Origin: Hippophae tibetana
Taxonomy: Eukaryota; Streptophyta; Magnoliopsida; Rosales; Elaeagnaceae
Assembly (NCBI GenBank): GCA_037013495.1
Contig: CM072801.1
Coordinates: forward strand, 19,961,001 to 20,025,000
Length of the DNA: 64,000 nucleotides
Reading direction: 5' to 3'
Shown here: positions 36,757 through 48,839 of the stretch, in pieces
Numbering within the stretch: the first letter of the stretch is position 1
Layout of the letters: each line of letters starts with the position of its first letter
Translations under genes and position numbers: made by a program
The notes under the pieces: generated by a model
Databases searched by the model: none
Told to the model about the DNA's origin: nothing
What the model saw: the letters and a program-made list of their open reading frames with translations, nothing else

Positions 36757-36992
36757 TGTTGGTGTGTGTTGTGGTGCATGATGCAACAATGACAGACACC
36801 AATGTTTAGTGGAGCAAAACATGGAGCAGACAATAATATTAGTAGAGCCATAAAACATGGATGTGTAGCAGCTAGGGTTATTGTTTAGTTTTCGTTTTCC
36901 TTATATACATATACCTAAACTCTTGTACAAAAACAGAACAGAGATGATATGAAATATACATGATAATTATCAGAGAAACATAATATTTGTCA
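36757..36992 (+). repeat. 3' LTR of copia element 3
   Basis: Starts TGTTGGTGTGTGTTG right after the purine tract and ends ATTTGTCA. It carries a stretch near 36775-36805 that differs from the 5' LTR. Confidence 0.9.
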
Positions 36993-39900
36993 ATACCCAA
37001 TACACATATACCAAAACGTGTATCCAATGCAATACTTCACTTTTGCCTATGATACATGTTAGAGAGTACATTTTGGATATAGTCTCGATATTCTAATTTC
37101 TTCATTGATCATAAATTTAAGTTTATGTCTCGTTAGTATTTGAAAGTTTATAAGATATGAATTTAATTATCTTAGAGAGGGTGAATATGTTATTTTAAAT
37201 TTTTACCAATTTTTAATTTAATAACCTAAACAAAGCAGTTAGGTATGCAATCGTGTGTAAAAATAAAATGCAGAAATAAAATAATAACACACGATATTTG
37301 TAGGTGGAAATAACTTAGGTTACAATCATGACCTAAGAGAAAAACTACTGGTTTATTCCTTAATTTTTCACTATAAAAAACAAATGTTCAGTACAAACTC
37401 GGTTTTATGCTACCTTCCTTATGATATTATCTCAATGTTTATTAATCAATCAAACATAACCACTAATATTTGATAGATTAATTAAATAAAAAAGCCTAAT
37501 GAATTATAATCTTGTATTTGTAAAACAAGATAAAAAAAATTAAGAATAATAGAATAATACTCTTGTGTAGTTGATTTAAACAATGGGTAATGAGTTTTAT
37601 TTATAGAAAAAATTAAAATCTTTAATCTTATGTAATTGATAAATATCTTTTTTATTATAAATAGTATTAGTAATACTCATTAATTAAGAAGATTGATATA
37701 TGATTGATAAATATCTTTTATATTATAAATAGTATTTGTAATACTCACTAATTAAGAAGACTTCTATTTAAATAAGAGTTCTTTTAAAATAGACTCATTA
37801 ATCATGAAGATTCTTATTTAAAAAAGAATTCTTTTAAAGTATATTTTATGCTATTTTTTAGGCTAAAGATTTAAACTATAATTTAGAGTATATCTTATAT
37901 AATATTTTAGCATATATCTTATTCTATATTTTAGCATAAATATTTTAGCAACAAAAATAATTCAGATTTATAAATATGTGCTATTAAATGCGTGAATGTA
38001 ATCCTATGTGTTATAGTTATAACATATATACCTAAAAATACGATTATCTAAAATTCTGACGTTTTTCAACTTTGTTTGATAGACTTGATATCGAACTTAA
38101 AAATAATTTACAAGTAAATATTTTATCCACGAAAATAGAATATTCTTCAACAATAATCTATTGTTAAAGATCTATAGAAAATTGATAATAATATATGAGC
38201 TTGACACCTAGAAAGGTTCTTGTATCACACACTTTGAAGTGAGTCCCTCTAACATAGACAAATCCAATTTACTAATTTTTAAGAATGTTAAGCATCTAAA
38301 TTCAATTTATGCCGTGAAAAGTTTTTGTACTAATAATGTGTATAAATATGTGATTTTTTTTATAATTTTTAAAAAATATAATTAGTCTTTTATCTATTAT
38401 TAAAAATATTAAATAAAAAATTCTCTATTTCATTTATAATCCTAAGTGGCATAAAAATTTCTCATACATTAAATAGTCGTACAATAATTGTCTCGCTCGT
38501 TTTGTAACATCATTTTTGAGTCTATACCATTTGTATAGATGTGACACATTATTTAATTAAATATTTTATGCTATGTTTTTATGTGACTTTGTTACGGGAG
38601 TTATGGTAAACTATTGAATAAAAAAATACAAATAGAGATGTGCAAAAAATTTCATCATTTTATTTTATCTTTTAAATTTTAAGTGATTTTAAATTAATAA
38701 TTAGATTATATTATATTTCATATATATGTCATTTTTTATAAGATTTATATTGCATATTTTCATTTACTTAACTTATAAAGTGACTGAAATATTTTAATAT
38801 TATTGAGTTCTCTCTTTTAATATTTTTAACTTAATTTATATTTATATTGAGTTTAAGATTGTAATATTATTAAATTGTAGTATTTACATTATGATTATAA
38901 TACTTTTGATTTTATTATATACTAAATATTTATATATTGATTGATGATAAAAATTAAAATAGATAGTAAAAAATAAACCAAACGAGTATAAAAGACATTA
39001 TAGATTGGATACGATGAAAATAAGTGATTCATCGAACGAAAATATTTTAATTCAATTAAATGATTGGATGAAATTGAATGAGTTCAAATTCAATGATTTC
39101 AATGCATGCAAATCCCTACCAAACAATTAATAAACTATAAAATCAAGCTCCATCTACAATGTATACTCATGACTCAACAACCACAAGAAATGAACAAGAA
39201 AGTAAATAGCTAAAAGTGAAAAAATAACCACACTAAAATTTATAATAGGGCAACCTAACTCAAGATGCCTACATCTACTCTTCACCTCCATGGAAGTGAG
39301 CTCCACTAGTATCAATGATATCAATGCATCAATTATTCACCATAACTCATACTCAATTGGAAACTTACATAATTGAAACCCTCTTCGACATGGATAGCCC
39401 AGTAGAAACACCCAAGAGCTCCTCTTACACTTACTCAATAGGGTAAATGAGAAAAATGATAACTAATTAATAATTTCATACATTAGATGATAAAATAGAC
39501 AACGAGAAAACTTAGTTCGGTGTTTTGTAACCAATTTTGTTTTTGGGTTCCACCTTTTGAACCAAAATTTGAAAATAAGTATAGTTTGTTAATTAATTGT
39601 ATTTTTAAGTTCAAAATCAAATTGTAACTTAATTATATTTTTATTCATACTTTTTATTGTTTTTAAAACTTAAAAATAAAAGGGTTTGAAAAACCATTTT
39701 CCAAATTCATTTTATTTCCATTAGTTGACTTTATTTTTTATTTGTTCTGACCTAAGAAGGTATGAAAAATTAAAACAAATATTTTTATCAAAGAGCTTTT
39801 GTAAACAGAAAATTAGTTTTTCTTTTCTTTTTATAATAATCAGTATGAATTTCATTGAATAAGAGGTAAAGATACAATCCGAACTTACATATGAACTACC

Positions 39901-40285
39901 AAATACATCACATATCAAGATACGAAATCAAACATAACAAGGTGATGTAGCATAGATATACAAAAATATTTGTGAGCAAATATATATGAGCGTTGAACAA
40001 AAGTTCCATATTACAACATATCTTAATGTTTCATTATAGTAACCAGAGCATTAATTCTTCGATCTCAATAGACATTGAAACTTGATTGTAATGTTTCACG
40101 AAGTAACCAAAAAACTCTTATAGAGGCATTTTAACCATAAACGATACGTAAAATAATAAACACGTTTTTAATCAAGAAAAACCAAAATACTTGCATGTTT
40201 TTAAACAAAATAAAAACTATAGGATAACAAGCTCATAAAAAATGCACACAGAAGAAACCACCCAAACACGATTAAAAATCATTAT
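36993..40285. other. AT-rich DNA with possible retroelement LTR debris
   Basis: No supported gene. A stretch from about 37180 begins GAGAGGGTGAATATG and continues with AAATGCAGAAATAAAA and a TAGGTGGAAATAAC word, wording often seen at the ends of plant LTR elements, so 37180-38330 may be an old solo LTR. The rest, including 38340-39100, is low-complexity AT-rich DNA. 39100-39460 is somewhat less AT-rich, but I recognise nothing in it. Confidence 0.35.
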
Positions 40286-41034
40286 TGGTTCAAGTATCTG
40301 AAAAATAATGTAAGAATAATATTATTGATATATTCAAATGTACTGTTTGGGTTGAGTCGCGGACTAGGTCACTCTCTTTAAGACGTTTCACGACTTTGCC
40401 TAAACTTATACAAGCAAACACAACCTCGTCATCCCTTGGATAAAACAACTCATGATCTTTGTTTTCTGCTCAAAGCTTCACTACACTGATGAAGTCCAGA
40501 ATGTTACACCTCTAAAGTTTTATGTTGCTCGAAAAACTCAAAAAATAATTTAGCATCTTCTTCTTTGATTTGTTAGAGCTATTTTCAAAATGATATGATA
40601 AATTGAGAGCTAAGACCCTTTATTTATAGTTTGAGAAAAAGTGTGACAATTATGATAAATAACGGTCATATGTAGGTGGAAAAGTAACGGTCATATCTAG
40701 ATGAAAAACAAATTCCCAAAAAAATAAAATGCCACATCACCTCACACATATGCATACGCACTCGGACTCGGCTCATCATGGCCGACTGGCCGACAGGTCG
40801 GTCGGACGGATGGTAGCGGCAGTAGCAGCGTGTGTGTGTGGAATCACATTTGCCTAGGTCCTCTCCCTTTCCATAAAAGTGGGTCCCCCTTGGGGCCCAA
40901 ACCAATTAGTCAATCATTTTCTATTTATATATATATCCTAAGTGATGTAAACTAGCAATGTGGGATAAAATTTTGAAAGAATGAAATTTGGCACTTATTC
41001 TCATCATTTTTTTTATTGAAATTCATTTCCAAAA
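40286..41034 (-). repeat. 3' LTR of copia element 4
   Basis: Left edge set by similarity to 45465 onwards. Right edge set by the minus-strand wording GTGAGGAATTTTTGGAAATG, which resembles the usual GGGGGATTGTTGGAAATG purine-tract/LTR junction. It contains an unusually GC-rich spot at 40755-40840. Confidence 0.6.
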
Positions 41035-44000
41035 ATTCCTCACGTGAATTTTATATAAAAATAGTTTTCAACGAGCAACCGATCAATTAAAAGTATAAGA
41101 TTATGCATAAGCAAAAGGTGTTTATCGACTTGAACCTTTGCATAGTGTTGATGCTTTAGAATATATTAGAGTAACTCATAGTTTTGAACTCTATCTCTAA
41201 CAACATTACACACACAACCTTTCCAAGGTGTAGTTTGAAAAGCCTGTGTTTTACGACCATGCACATGTATCCCAGTATAGTGATTGCTCTAGTATATTTT
41301 GCCCAAAAGTTTTCATAGGAAGCGGTCACACTTTCACATTTACATAGGTAAGTCTATTAAGAGTACTCTTATAGCTATGTATTCCACTCCATATAGAGTA
41401 TAGAACTTATTAAGAGTTTAATAATTAACTTATTCTTCTTTTTCGCTTCAAGACTTCATGCTTCTAACAATATAGAATGAGACTTCTCATTAGCATGATT
41501 CATCTCATATCACTTAATGACTTCTTATTACCCATTGAATTTATTTCTTGAGATCTCCAGTTTATAAGTTGGGTTACCATCACGAGTGACTTTTTATTTT
41601 AAGGGAATTAGTCTCATTCCTTTTGAGGTTTTGAAAACCTTCTCTCTTAGCAATCTTTTCGTCAAAGGATTAGCCAAATTTTCATTAGAACGTACATGAT
41701 CCACTCTTACAGCTCCTGTAGAGTGAAATTATCTAACACTACTATGCTTACAACGTATCTGTTGTCTCTTCTAGTTGTAATACCAGTTCTGAATCTTTGC
41801 AATAGTCATGGTACTATCGTAGTGGATTAGGATAATTGGTATCGATCTTTCCTATAAAGGGATTTTAATTAACAGACTTCTTAACCAGCCTGCTTCTTCA
41901 ATAGCAGTAGCTAGTGCTATTATTTTAGACTCCATCATAGATTGAGCCAATATTGTCTGTTTCTTAGACTTCCAAGAAATAGCTCTACCAATAATGCTAA
42001 ATATATAGTCGCTAGTTTCGTTGGAGTTTTCTGATAGAGTGTTCCAATCAACATCGTTGTATCCTTCTAAAACATTGGAATTGTTTTTATAATGTAATCC
42101 AAGGTTCATAATTCTCTTAAGGTATCTCATGACCCTTTCAATAGCATTCCAATGCTCTATGTTAAGTCTACTTGTAAACCTACATAGTAGTCCCACGACA
42201 TAAGCTATATATGGTCTAATGCAGTCAGTAACATAACGTAAGCTACCAATGATGCTCGTATACTCAGTTCATCTAACATTATCTCCAGTATTCTTGAACA
42301 ACTTTTCACTAGGATCATAAGGAATACATGAAGGTTTTCAGTTAAAGTAATTCTATTTCTTTAAGATCTTCTCAATGTAATGAGATTGATATAGAGAAAA
42401 TCCCTTTTTAGACCTAGTAATCTTTATACCAAGGATTACACTCGCTTTTCTGAGATCTTTCATACCAAAGTTAGCACATAAATTTTTTTTTACCTTCTTC
42501 ACAACATGAATATTTGACTCAAAAATAAGCATGTCATCCACATATAAACATATAATAGTGAAAATTTCATTTTTTTGATTTATAATAAATGCATTTGTTA
42601 CTTTCATTTATTTTGAATCCATGTGAGATAACTAGATTATCAAATTTTTCATGCCATTGCTTAGGTGCTTATTTTAGACCATAGATTTATCTAGTTTACA
42701 AAATTTATTTTCTTGGCCCGAGACAACAAAGCCTTCAGGTTGGTCCATATAAATATCTTTTTCTAAGTCACCATTTAAGAAAGCAGTTTTAACATCCATT
42801 TGGTGCACTACTAAATCATGGATAACAGCAAGAGAGAAAGGTACACGTATGAAAGTTATTCATGTGACTGGTGAAAAAGGTATCAAAGAAATCTATATTT
42901 TTCCTTTGCCTATACTCTTTGACTACAAGATGAGATTTTTACTTTTCAATAGTACCATTCGGTTTTAATTTCTTCTTTTGTATCCATTTACATCCTATAG
43001 GTAAGTCAACTAAATTCCAAGTTCTATTATACTCAAGAGATTCCATTTCATTATTTATGGATTCTTCCAATCTAAAGAAGATAAAGCTTCTTGAAGAGTT
43101 TGGGGATCTTCCTCTAAGGTATAAGCATAAAAATCAAACTCAAACTCTTTAGAGGTTCGAGCTCATTTACTTCTCCTAATTTCAGTGTTTAATTCCTCAT
43201 TTTGTTCACTAGTTTTAATTATGGGTAAACTTCTAGAAGATGAGCCCCCGTTATTTTTCAATTTAAAGGGAAACTTATGTTCATAAAAGTCAGCATCATT
43301 TGATTCTATAACTCTATGATCATTTAAGTCATATAATTTATAAGCTTTACTATTCATAACATATCCTATAAACACACATTCATATGCTTTATTAACAAGT
43401 TTATTTCTTTTAGTATCAGGGATCCTTACATAGGCTAAACAACCCCAAGTTTTAAAATAAGTTTAAGTTAGGTTTCTTATTTTTCAAAATTTCATATGGT
43501 GAAATTTTACTAGTAGATTTAGGCACTATATTTAGCACATAGAAAATAGTTAATAAAATTTATCTCCACCAATGGAAAACAACACCAAAGTTTAATAAAA
43601 TTGCAACAACCGATTCAGTAAAAGTGTTGTTTTTTCTTTTAGCTTTGTCATTCATTTCAAGAAAATAAGATGCAATTTTTTCATGAATGATTTCATGTGT
43701 TTTATAAAAAATATTGAAAATATTGGAATCATATTCAATGCCTCTATCACTTTGAAACCTTTTTATTTTTCTGTTAAGTTGATTTTCAATTTCAGTCATA
43801 AAGATTTTAAATATGTCAAACGTTTAACTTTTATTTTTCATTAGATATACATAAGTATAATCTTAACAGTCATCAATAAAAGTTATAAAATAACGTTTTT
43901 CATTTCTTGTTAAAATACCATCAAGTTCAAATATGTGAGAATGTAAGTCTAAAGGTTCAAATTCTCTAACTATTGACTTATGTGAAGTTTTGGTTATTTT

Positions 44001-45464
44001 AGCTTGACTACAAAAGTCACATTTTTCAAAATCATTCGAAGATAGTTTAAGAATTAGTTCTAAGGTACTCAAGTTCTTGATTATGTGTTTATTAACATGA
44101 CAAAGTATAACATGTCAAATATTAAAAGAACTCAACATATAAGTAGAAGAAGAAACTTTATTAATTTCAACATTCAATTTAAACATGTCATCAGTGGTGT
44201 ACCCTTTCCTAATGGAAATACTATTTTTAGTTATTGTATATAAATCAGCCCCTATAGTTTGAGTAAACCCAGCTTTGTTAAGAAGATAACCCGAAACTAA
44301 GTTATTTCTCATCTCTAGAATATGCAGGATATCCTTCAAGATGACAGTTTTTCCAGAGATAAACTTCAATTCCACCTTACCAGTACCAATAACTTTAGTG
44401 GAGTGGGAGTCATTCAATAACACTTTCTTATCCTCAGACACAAAATAGGACTTAAGCATGTCACGATCATAACAAACATAGCGAGAAACACTAGTGTCCA
44501 CCCACCACCCTTCAGATTTACCAACAAAATTGATTTTAGATATCATAGCAATAAGTTGATCTTCGGTAAGGTTCATCTATGGGGCAAGACAATTCCTATT
44601 TCGGAAGTTCCTAGCCAAGTGGCTAGGCTTGTTACAACTATAACACACGAATGTGTTATTTCTTAAGGAGGGTTGAGGTCCATTTTGTGAATAATAATTT
44701 TTGTTTCTATTTTGGTGGTTATGATTTTAGTTATTATTACGATTCTAAGTTTTCATGTTTCTTCCTTTAGGTTTAAGAATTGTAGAAGGGGATTTCTTAT
44801 TGGTACTGTTGTTTGAGACAATGAGTACTTCGTCTTTTTTATCTTGTTTTCGGGCTTCTTCTTCTATTTTTAGACGGGTTATGAGACTTTCTAAAGAAAA
44901 TTCCTTAGTTTTATGTCTAAGTGTATTCTTAAAATCTTTCCATCCAGGGGTAATTTATGTATAATAACATCAACTTGAAATTATTCATCTAAAGTCATAC
45001 CTTCAGAAGTTATTTCATTTGCTATCTTTTGCAGTTTGTGTGATTGAGCTTCCACATATTTTCCATTAATCATTTGGTACTTCATGTATCTACTCACAAC
45101 ATAATTCTTTGTTCTAGCTTCCTCAGTGTTGTACTTCTTTTGAAGTGCATCCCAAATTCTTTAGTAGACTTATAAGAATTATAATAGTCATACAAGTTAG
45201 CAGCTAAACCATTATGAATAAATGTTTTGCATAAAAATATTTTTCTATCTAGGTGTTTAAATCCTTTGTTGTAGCTCCAGTAGGAGGATTAGGTAGTGTT
45301 GGTTTTTCCGTAGTAAGAATAGAAGTGAATTTTTTCATAGTTAAAAAAAATTACATTTTTGGTCTCCATCTTTTAAAGTGTATTCCCTCGAAATGAAATG
45401 GTTTGTTGAGATCAGTAGTTAACATTTCAGTATACATGAAAAATAGAAATTGCCTTAAAATTAT

Positions 45465-45605
45465 TGAATCAAGTATGTGAAAAACAATGTAAGAACAATA
45501 TTATTGATATATTGAAATGTACTGCTTAGGATGAATCGCGGACTAGGTTGATCTCTTTAAGACGTTTTGTGGCTCTGTCTAAACTTGTACAAGTAAACAA
45601 AACCT
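45465..45605 (-). repeat. Part of the 5' LTR of copia element 4
   Basis: Similar to 40286-40430 (shared ATTATTGATATATT, CGCGGACTAGGT, CTCTTTAAGACGTTT). Beyond 45605 the two ends no longer align, so this LTR is truncated or replaced by another subtype. Confidence 0.65.
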
Positions 45606-46468
45606 CATAAAATACCCCAAAAACTAGCCACTAATATCGTAAAATACTACTCCAGAGTGTGACAAAGACCACCAATGATGGAGGTGATAACCTCCAATAA
45701 TCACTGAATCACTATACGAAGGAGGCAAACTGAAGAGTCAGCAACATAAGCGGGAAAAGAAAGAGAGGAAAGAGGAAAAATATGGATGATGGTGGTTGAA
45801 AATAGAAGGTGGATGATGGTGGTTGAAAATAGAAGATGGGTGATGGAAATGGCTGAAATGAAGAGGGTTTAAGCTTAAATGACTTGGTGTGGTTATAAAC
45901 ATATATGGAGCTGACGGTAGTAGCACGAAAAAGCTTAAACAACTCTCAAAATCTCTCTTTGTTTCACAATAACTTGTTGTTCTTAAGTCCTTATTAATAC
46001 AGAAAATTAGTTTCAAACACAAAAAATAAAACTTGAAAATAGAACGAGACCAAAGAGAGTTTCTTTTGTAACTTGCCTCTGTAAAAATTGCTTGTACAAC
46101 TAGTATTTCACTAATTAAAGGGAAAATACAGGAAACCACACGAGGTTGTTCGAAAATGTTAAAAAGATCCACCAACTTTAAAAAAATTATAAATATAACC
46201 TATAAATTATTACTATATTACAACATCATTTCTTAATATCTTGATTTTATCGTATTTTTTTAGAACGCCTTTTTAAAAAAAAAGATTGTAATTGTTATAT
46301 TTTAATCTTAGAGGTAATTTTTGTTGGTTTGGTAAATACGAAAAGAGGTACTAGTAGTACACCATTGATTCAATTTTCAGTTATTGGTTAGGATAACATC
46401 TTAGTGGAATACATATAAATATCAAACATGTCAAGTTTTTCTTTAGTAGACAAGTACTTGACTCTTAG
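45606..46468. other. Spacer, possibly a divergent LTR part
   Basis: Has no supported gene. A 27-base motif (GATGATGGTGGTTGAAAATA core) is repeated in tandem at about 45784-45850 and makes a spurious His/Pro-rich open frame on the minus strand (45738-46175). It may be a diverged remainder of the copia 4 5' LTR. Confidence 0.4.
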
Positions 46469-47283
46469 GTGTCGTTTGGTTCACATAAAGGAATTAGAAT
46501 CAGAATGGAATGGAATGGAAATGAAACATTTTTGTTTGATTTGACCATTGGAATCAAAGAAGGAATCAATATTACAATATTTGGTTTACAACTGAAATGG
46601 AATGAAAAATATTGTATATTACCTTAATACCCCTATATTCAGTAAAGTTTAAATAATATCATTTAATTATTATTTTTTGGTCAGACAAAATACATTATTG
46701 AAATCATTTATTTTCTAAATAATTATTACTTAAAAAGAAAAATATATTATTAAAATATATTATTTTTCTAAATAGGGTTTAGGGTTTTGAGGTTTAGGAT
46801 TTGGTATTTAAGGATTTAAGGTTTATAGATTTGGGATTTGGGGTTTATGATTTAGGGTTATATTTGTGGGTTAAGGTTTAGGGTTAAAATTATTATTTTT
46901 CTAAATAGGGTTTAGGGTTTCAAGAGTTGAGATTCAAGATTTAGGGTTATATTTGTGAATTAAGGTTTATGGTTAAAATTATTATTTTTCTAAATAAGGT
47001 TTAGGGGATTAGGGATTAAGGATTTGGGATTTAGGGTTTAGGGTTTTGGGATTTGTAATTTAGGGTTTTATGATTTGGGTTTAAGGTTATATTTAAGGTT
47101 GGGATAAAATTGAAAAAAAATTAAGATGTGAATGGAATCATGATTCTTTAATAGGGGAGAAAGAATTCTGATTCCTTCTTTTTTAAGAATCGATTACATT
47201 TCATTCCCACTTTTCAGCCCAATTAAACACAAAAGGGGAAGGAATCAATTTTGATTCCATTCCATTCCATCCAACCAAACATA
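46469..47283 (+). mobile_element. Telomere-repeat-filled MITE-like element, copy B
   Basis: Same family and orientation as copy A: GTCGTTTGGTTCACATAAAG start, GGAATGGAATGG-rich subterminal part, TAATACCCCTATATTC, GTCAGACAAAATACATT, TATTATTTTTCTAAAT modules, TTTAGGG-like core and a CCATCCAACCAAACATA end. The core is shorter than in copy A (about 330 against 520 bases). No coding capacity. Confidence 0.75.
46775..47100 (+). repeat. Degenerate TTTAGGG tract in copy B
   Basis: TTTAGGG-type units broken at about 46884 and 46973 by the recurring TTAAAATTATTATTTTTCTA module, giving a higher-order repeat of about 90-110 bases. Confidence 0.8.
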
Positions 47284-47289
47284 GTATGA

Positions 47290-48030
47290 GTGCATGTTTA
47301 GTTGACTGGAATGGAATGAAATCAGAATTGATTCTTTCCAATTTTATGTTATGTTTGGTTAGGTTGAAAAGTGGGAATAAAATGTAATCGATTCTTTAAA
47401 AAATGAATCATAATTCTTTCTCCCCTATTAAGGAGTAATGATTTCATTCCCATCTCAATTTTTTTCTTGTTTACCCTAACCCCAAATATAACCCTAACCT
47501 ATAAACCTAAATACTCAATCCTAAATCCCAAAACCCAAAACCCTAAATCTTATTTAGAAAAATAATAATTTTAACCTTAAACCCTATTTAAAAAATAATA
47601 ATTTTAACCATAAATCTTAACCCACGAATATAAGCATAAACCCTAAATTCCAAATCTTAAAACCCAAAATCCTATTTAGAAAAATAATAATTTTAATCTT
47701 AAACCTTTACCCACAAATATAATCCTAAACCCTAAACCCCAAATCACAAATCCTAAATCTCAAAATCCTAAACCCTATTAATAATTATTTAAAAATAATA
47801 ATGATTTTAATAATGTATTTTGTTTGACGAAAATAATAATAATTAAGTGATAATATTTAAACTTTACTGAATATAGAGATATTAAGGTAATATATAATGT
47901 TTTTAATTCATTCAAGTCATAAATTAAACAATATAATACTGATTTCTTCTTTGATTCTAGTGATAAAATCAAACAAAACTATTTTCTTTTCATTCTCATT
48001 CTTATTCTAATTTCATTTTTTGATATCTAA
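47290..48030 (-). mobile_element. Telomere-repeat-filled MITE-like element, copy C (inverted)
   Basis: Reverse-complement copy of the same family. It starts TGCATGTTTAGTTGACTGG, has GGAATGGAATG and GGTTAGGTTGAAAAGTGGG wording, then CCCTAAA-type units, AGAAAAATAATAATTTTAA modules and a decayed outer end near 48000-48030. It stands tail to tail with copy B, with fewer than ten bases between them. Confidence 0.75.
47460..47775 (-). repeat. Degenerate CCCTAAA tract in copy C
   Basis: Telomere-like units in the opposite orientation to copies A and B, again cut by TTTAGAAAAATAATAATTTT modules. Confidence 0.8.
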
Positions 48031-48839
48031 ATAACTGATATCTTAATTAAGGTTTAAAACGTAAGGATATTATCTTAATATATCCGTAAATATCACCCGT
48101 TTATTTATATGTTATGATACAATCACAACTTACACATATAATTATTTATCAAAATAATTTAACCCATTATTTTTAATCTATAATTAAGTGAGACGTAAGT
48201 TTTGATAATATTACAACTTGTAATAAATAAATGATAATATTCTATTGGATGAGACAAACAAGCTTAGGTGAAAAATTAGAGAATATTATATTATTAATGA
48301 ATATAAAATTAAATGAGTTTTTTTTATCTACTTACAATATTATTATTTTATAATTATTAAATGATTATTATATATGAATATAATTATATAACATAATTAT
48401 TAATTAGTTACGAAAATATTTTGTTATTTAATAGTTAAAAAATAATTTATATTATATATTTGGTTATCTTAATTGAATATAATAAGAATTTATTAGAAAA
48501 AAAACACTTTAAAGCAGCGTAACTTCAGCAATGAAAGAGAAACTAGAAATGTTAGTAAGGGGAAACTCTTAAAATTGGGTTTAATTATATTAGTATTTAT
48601 ATTATATTTTGTGTTAGGTTTATTTTATAATATATTTGAATCCTCTGACAAAAATTAAATGTAACGGAAGTAAATGGTAATATTTCATAAATAAAAATAT
48701 AAATATAAATATAAATAAGAGAACTAAAAAATAATAATAAATCAATGAATAATAGAATTAAAAATATAAGATATTGCAAGATATTTTTTTTATAGAAAAT
48801 AGTAATTAATAAATATTTTTTTGAAGAAATTTAAAAAGT
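48031..48839. other. Very AT-rich spacer
   Basis: Nothing recognisable; simple A/T-rich DNA with a run of ATAAAT units near 48690-48715. The true left edge of the pararetrovirus copy may lie within it. Confidence 0.45.

Larger units (their letters stand above)
31534..36992 (+). mobile_element. Ty1/copia LTR retrotransposon 3 (older, broken)
   Basis: Full-length plus-strand copia element. The 5' LTR is followed by TGGTATCAGAGC (tRNA-Met primer site) at 31757 and the 3' LTR is preceded by GAGGGGGAG. Parts in order: gag from about 32418 with a CX2C knuckle near 33280, protease with DSGATDHM near 33518, integrase at about 33890-34700, RT with YVDDMIITG near 35795, and RNase H at about 36240-36750. 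It has roughly half a dozen or more breaks. The LTRs differ at many sites and by a short indel, so it is clearly older than element 2. Flanking 5-bp words (GAACC and ATACC) match only in part. Confidence 0.9.
40286..45605 (-). mobile_element. Ty1/copia LTR retrotransposon 4 (broken)
   Basis: Degenerate minus-strand copia element. From right to left: gag region about 45400-44600 with a CYSCNKPSHLA knuckle near 44620, protease-like part 44576-44400, GAG-pre-integrase and integrase at about 44250-43560, RT with the YVDDMLIF motif near 42540, and RNase H with WKSKKQTILAQS near 41950. The left (3') LTR is complete. The right (5') LTR resembles it only over its first ~140 bases. It carries many breaks and is old. 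Confidence 0.8.

Noticed and set aside
45738-46175. 145-residue minus-strand open frame with His/Pro repeats
   Set aside because: Its repeated part comes from a tandem 27-base DNA repeat; no start context or family.
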